NCBI GenBank assembly: GCA_017446355.1
Contig: JAFSQZ010000184.1
Span: forward strand, 1 to 11,897
DNA from: Neisseriaceae bacterium
GTDB taxonomy: Bacteria; Pseudomonadota; Gammaproteobacteria; Burkholderiales; Neisseriaceae
Reading direction: 5' to 3'
Length of the DNA: 11,897 bases
In this document: one piece after another, positions 11,607-11,897 of the stretch
How the letters are laid out: every line of letters begins with the position of its first letter
Numbering within the stretch: position 1 is the stretch's first letter
The notes under the pieces: generated by a model
Told to the model about the DNA's origin: nothing
The model's input: the letters and a program-made list of their open reading frames with translations, nothing else
The model's database searches: none
Made by a program: the position numbers and the translations under genes

Positions 11607-11897
11607 ATGAAAAAGATTTTATGTATTACAGGAACTCGTGCTGATTTTGGTAAATTAAAATCCATCTTGAATTATCTTGAAAAAAATGAAAATACGGAAT
11701 TGCATTTGGTAATTACGGGCATGCATGTAATGCGACAGTATGGTGAGACGTATAAAGAGGTTTTGCGAGAAAGTTATAAAAATTATTATTTGTTTTCCAA
11801 TCAATTTATTGATGAGCCTATGAATTCTATATTAGGGAATACAGTGAATTTTCTATCTAGATTGGCTCATGAAATTAAACCTGATATGTTGGTGATA
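11607..11897 (+). CDS. neuC: NeuC/SiaA-like UDP-N-acetylglucosamine 2-epimerase (hydrolysing), N-terminal part, cut by window edge
   Basis: The first 97 residues of a protein begin MKKILCITGTRADFGKL and continue through ELHLVITGMHVMRQYG, LFSNQFIDEPMNSILGNT and IKPDMLVI. From memory this tracks meningococcal SiaA/NeuC closely (CITGTRADFGKLK, TGMHMMKTYG, YLFSNQ, GNT). That enzyme converts UDP-GlcNAc to ManNAc plus UDP, the first step of CMP-sialic acid synthesis for capsule or LOS. GTRADFG and TGMH are the N-terminal landmarks of the GT-B-like epimerase fold. A related enzyme acting on UDP-diacetylbacillosamine (legionaminic acid pathway) cannot be excluded from this fragment. G+C is about 30% (71 of 240 bases at 11641-11880), well below the core genes. 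There is no Shine-Dalgarno; the leader is nearly all A/T. It is probably the first gene of a polysaccharide operon running rightward. Confidence 0.85.
   Translation, partial: MKKILCITGTRADFGKLKSILNYLEKNENTELHLVITGMHVMRQYGETYKEVLRESYKNYYLFSNQFIDEPMNSILGNTVNFLSRLAHEIKPDMLVI

Overview
The window is chromosomal DNA from a member of the Neisseriaceae. The main evidence is a dense set of 10-12-base DNA uptake sequences (DUS). Eight solitary copies have the core GCTGCCTGAA, the dialect I know as simDUS (AGGCTGCCTGAA, described from Simonsiella muelleri). Two solitary copies have the Kingella-type core GCAGCCTGAA. Seven further sites are exact inverted pairs in which both cores can be read. Protein similarities and a modest G+C content (about 39% in three sampled core-gene lines) fit a Simonsiella/Alysiella/Kingella-like oral commensal. 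The genus is an inference.

Positions 1-10373 hold nine genes, all on the minus strand, read here from high to low coordinate. They are prfA (release factor 1), map (methionine aminopeptidase), a short SbmA/BacA-like membrane protein, a YheT-type alpha/beta hydrolase, relA ((p)ppGpp synthetase with a dead hydrolase site), a GabD-type succinate-semialdehyde dehydrogenase, a YdgA-like DUF945 envelope protein, a TetR regulator and the first 24 codons of radC. Only the SbmA-like and yheT genes (23-bp gap), and perhaps relA and gabD (51-bp gap), look co-transcribed. Most of the rest have their own promoter or are separated by DUS hairpins. The set is ordinary core housekeeping: translation termination, N-terminal methionine removal, stringent response, aldehyde oxidation and DNA-repair-associated radC.

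Positions 10374-11606 are about 1.2 kb without a convincing gene, and this is the most structured part of the window. It contains the prfA promoter with its -35 inside a DUS, a 142-bp MITE-like element with 16-bp terminal inverted repeats, four copies of a GTCATTGCGAG...GGCAATCTCC palindromic repeat, a diverged 25-bp repeat pair, a well-formed minus-strand promoter that leads only to tiny ORFs, and an extended -10 promoter pointing right.

From 11607 to the right edge a plus-strand gene begins whose 97 visible residues resemble the NeuC/SiaA family (hydrolysing UDP-GlcNAc 2-epimerase). It is the likely first gene of a sialic-acid, capsule or other polysaccharide locus. Its G+C is about 30% by hand count, well below the core genes, and no DUS was seen in it. 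The repeat-rich gap therefore looks like the border between core chromosome and an acquired surface-polysaccharide island that continues beyond the window.
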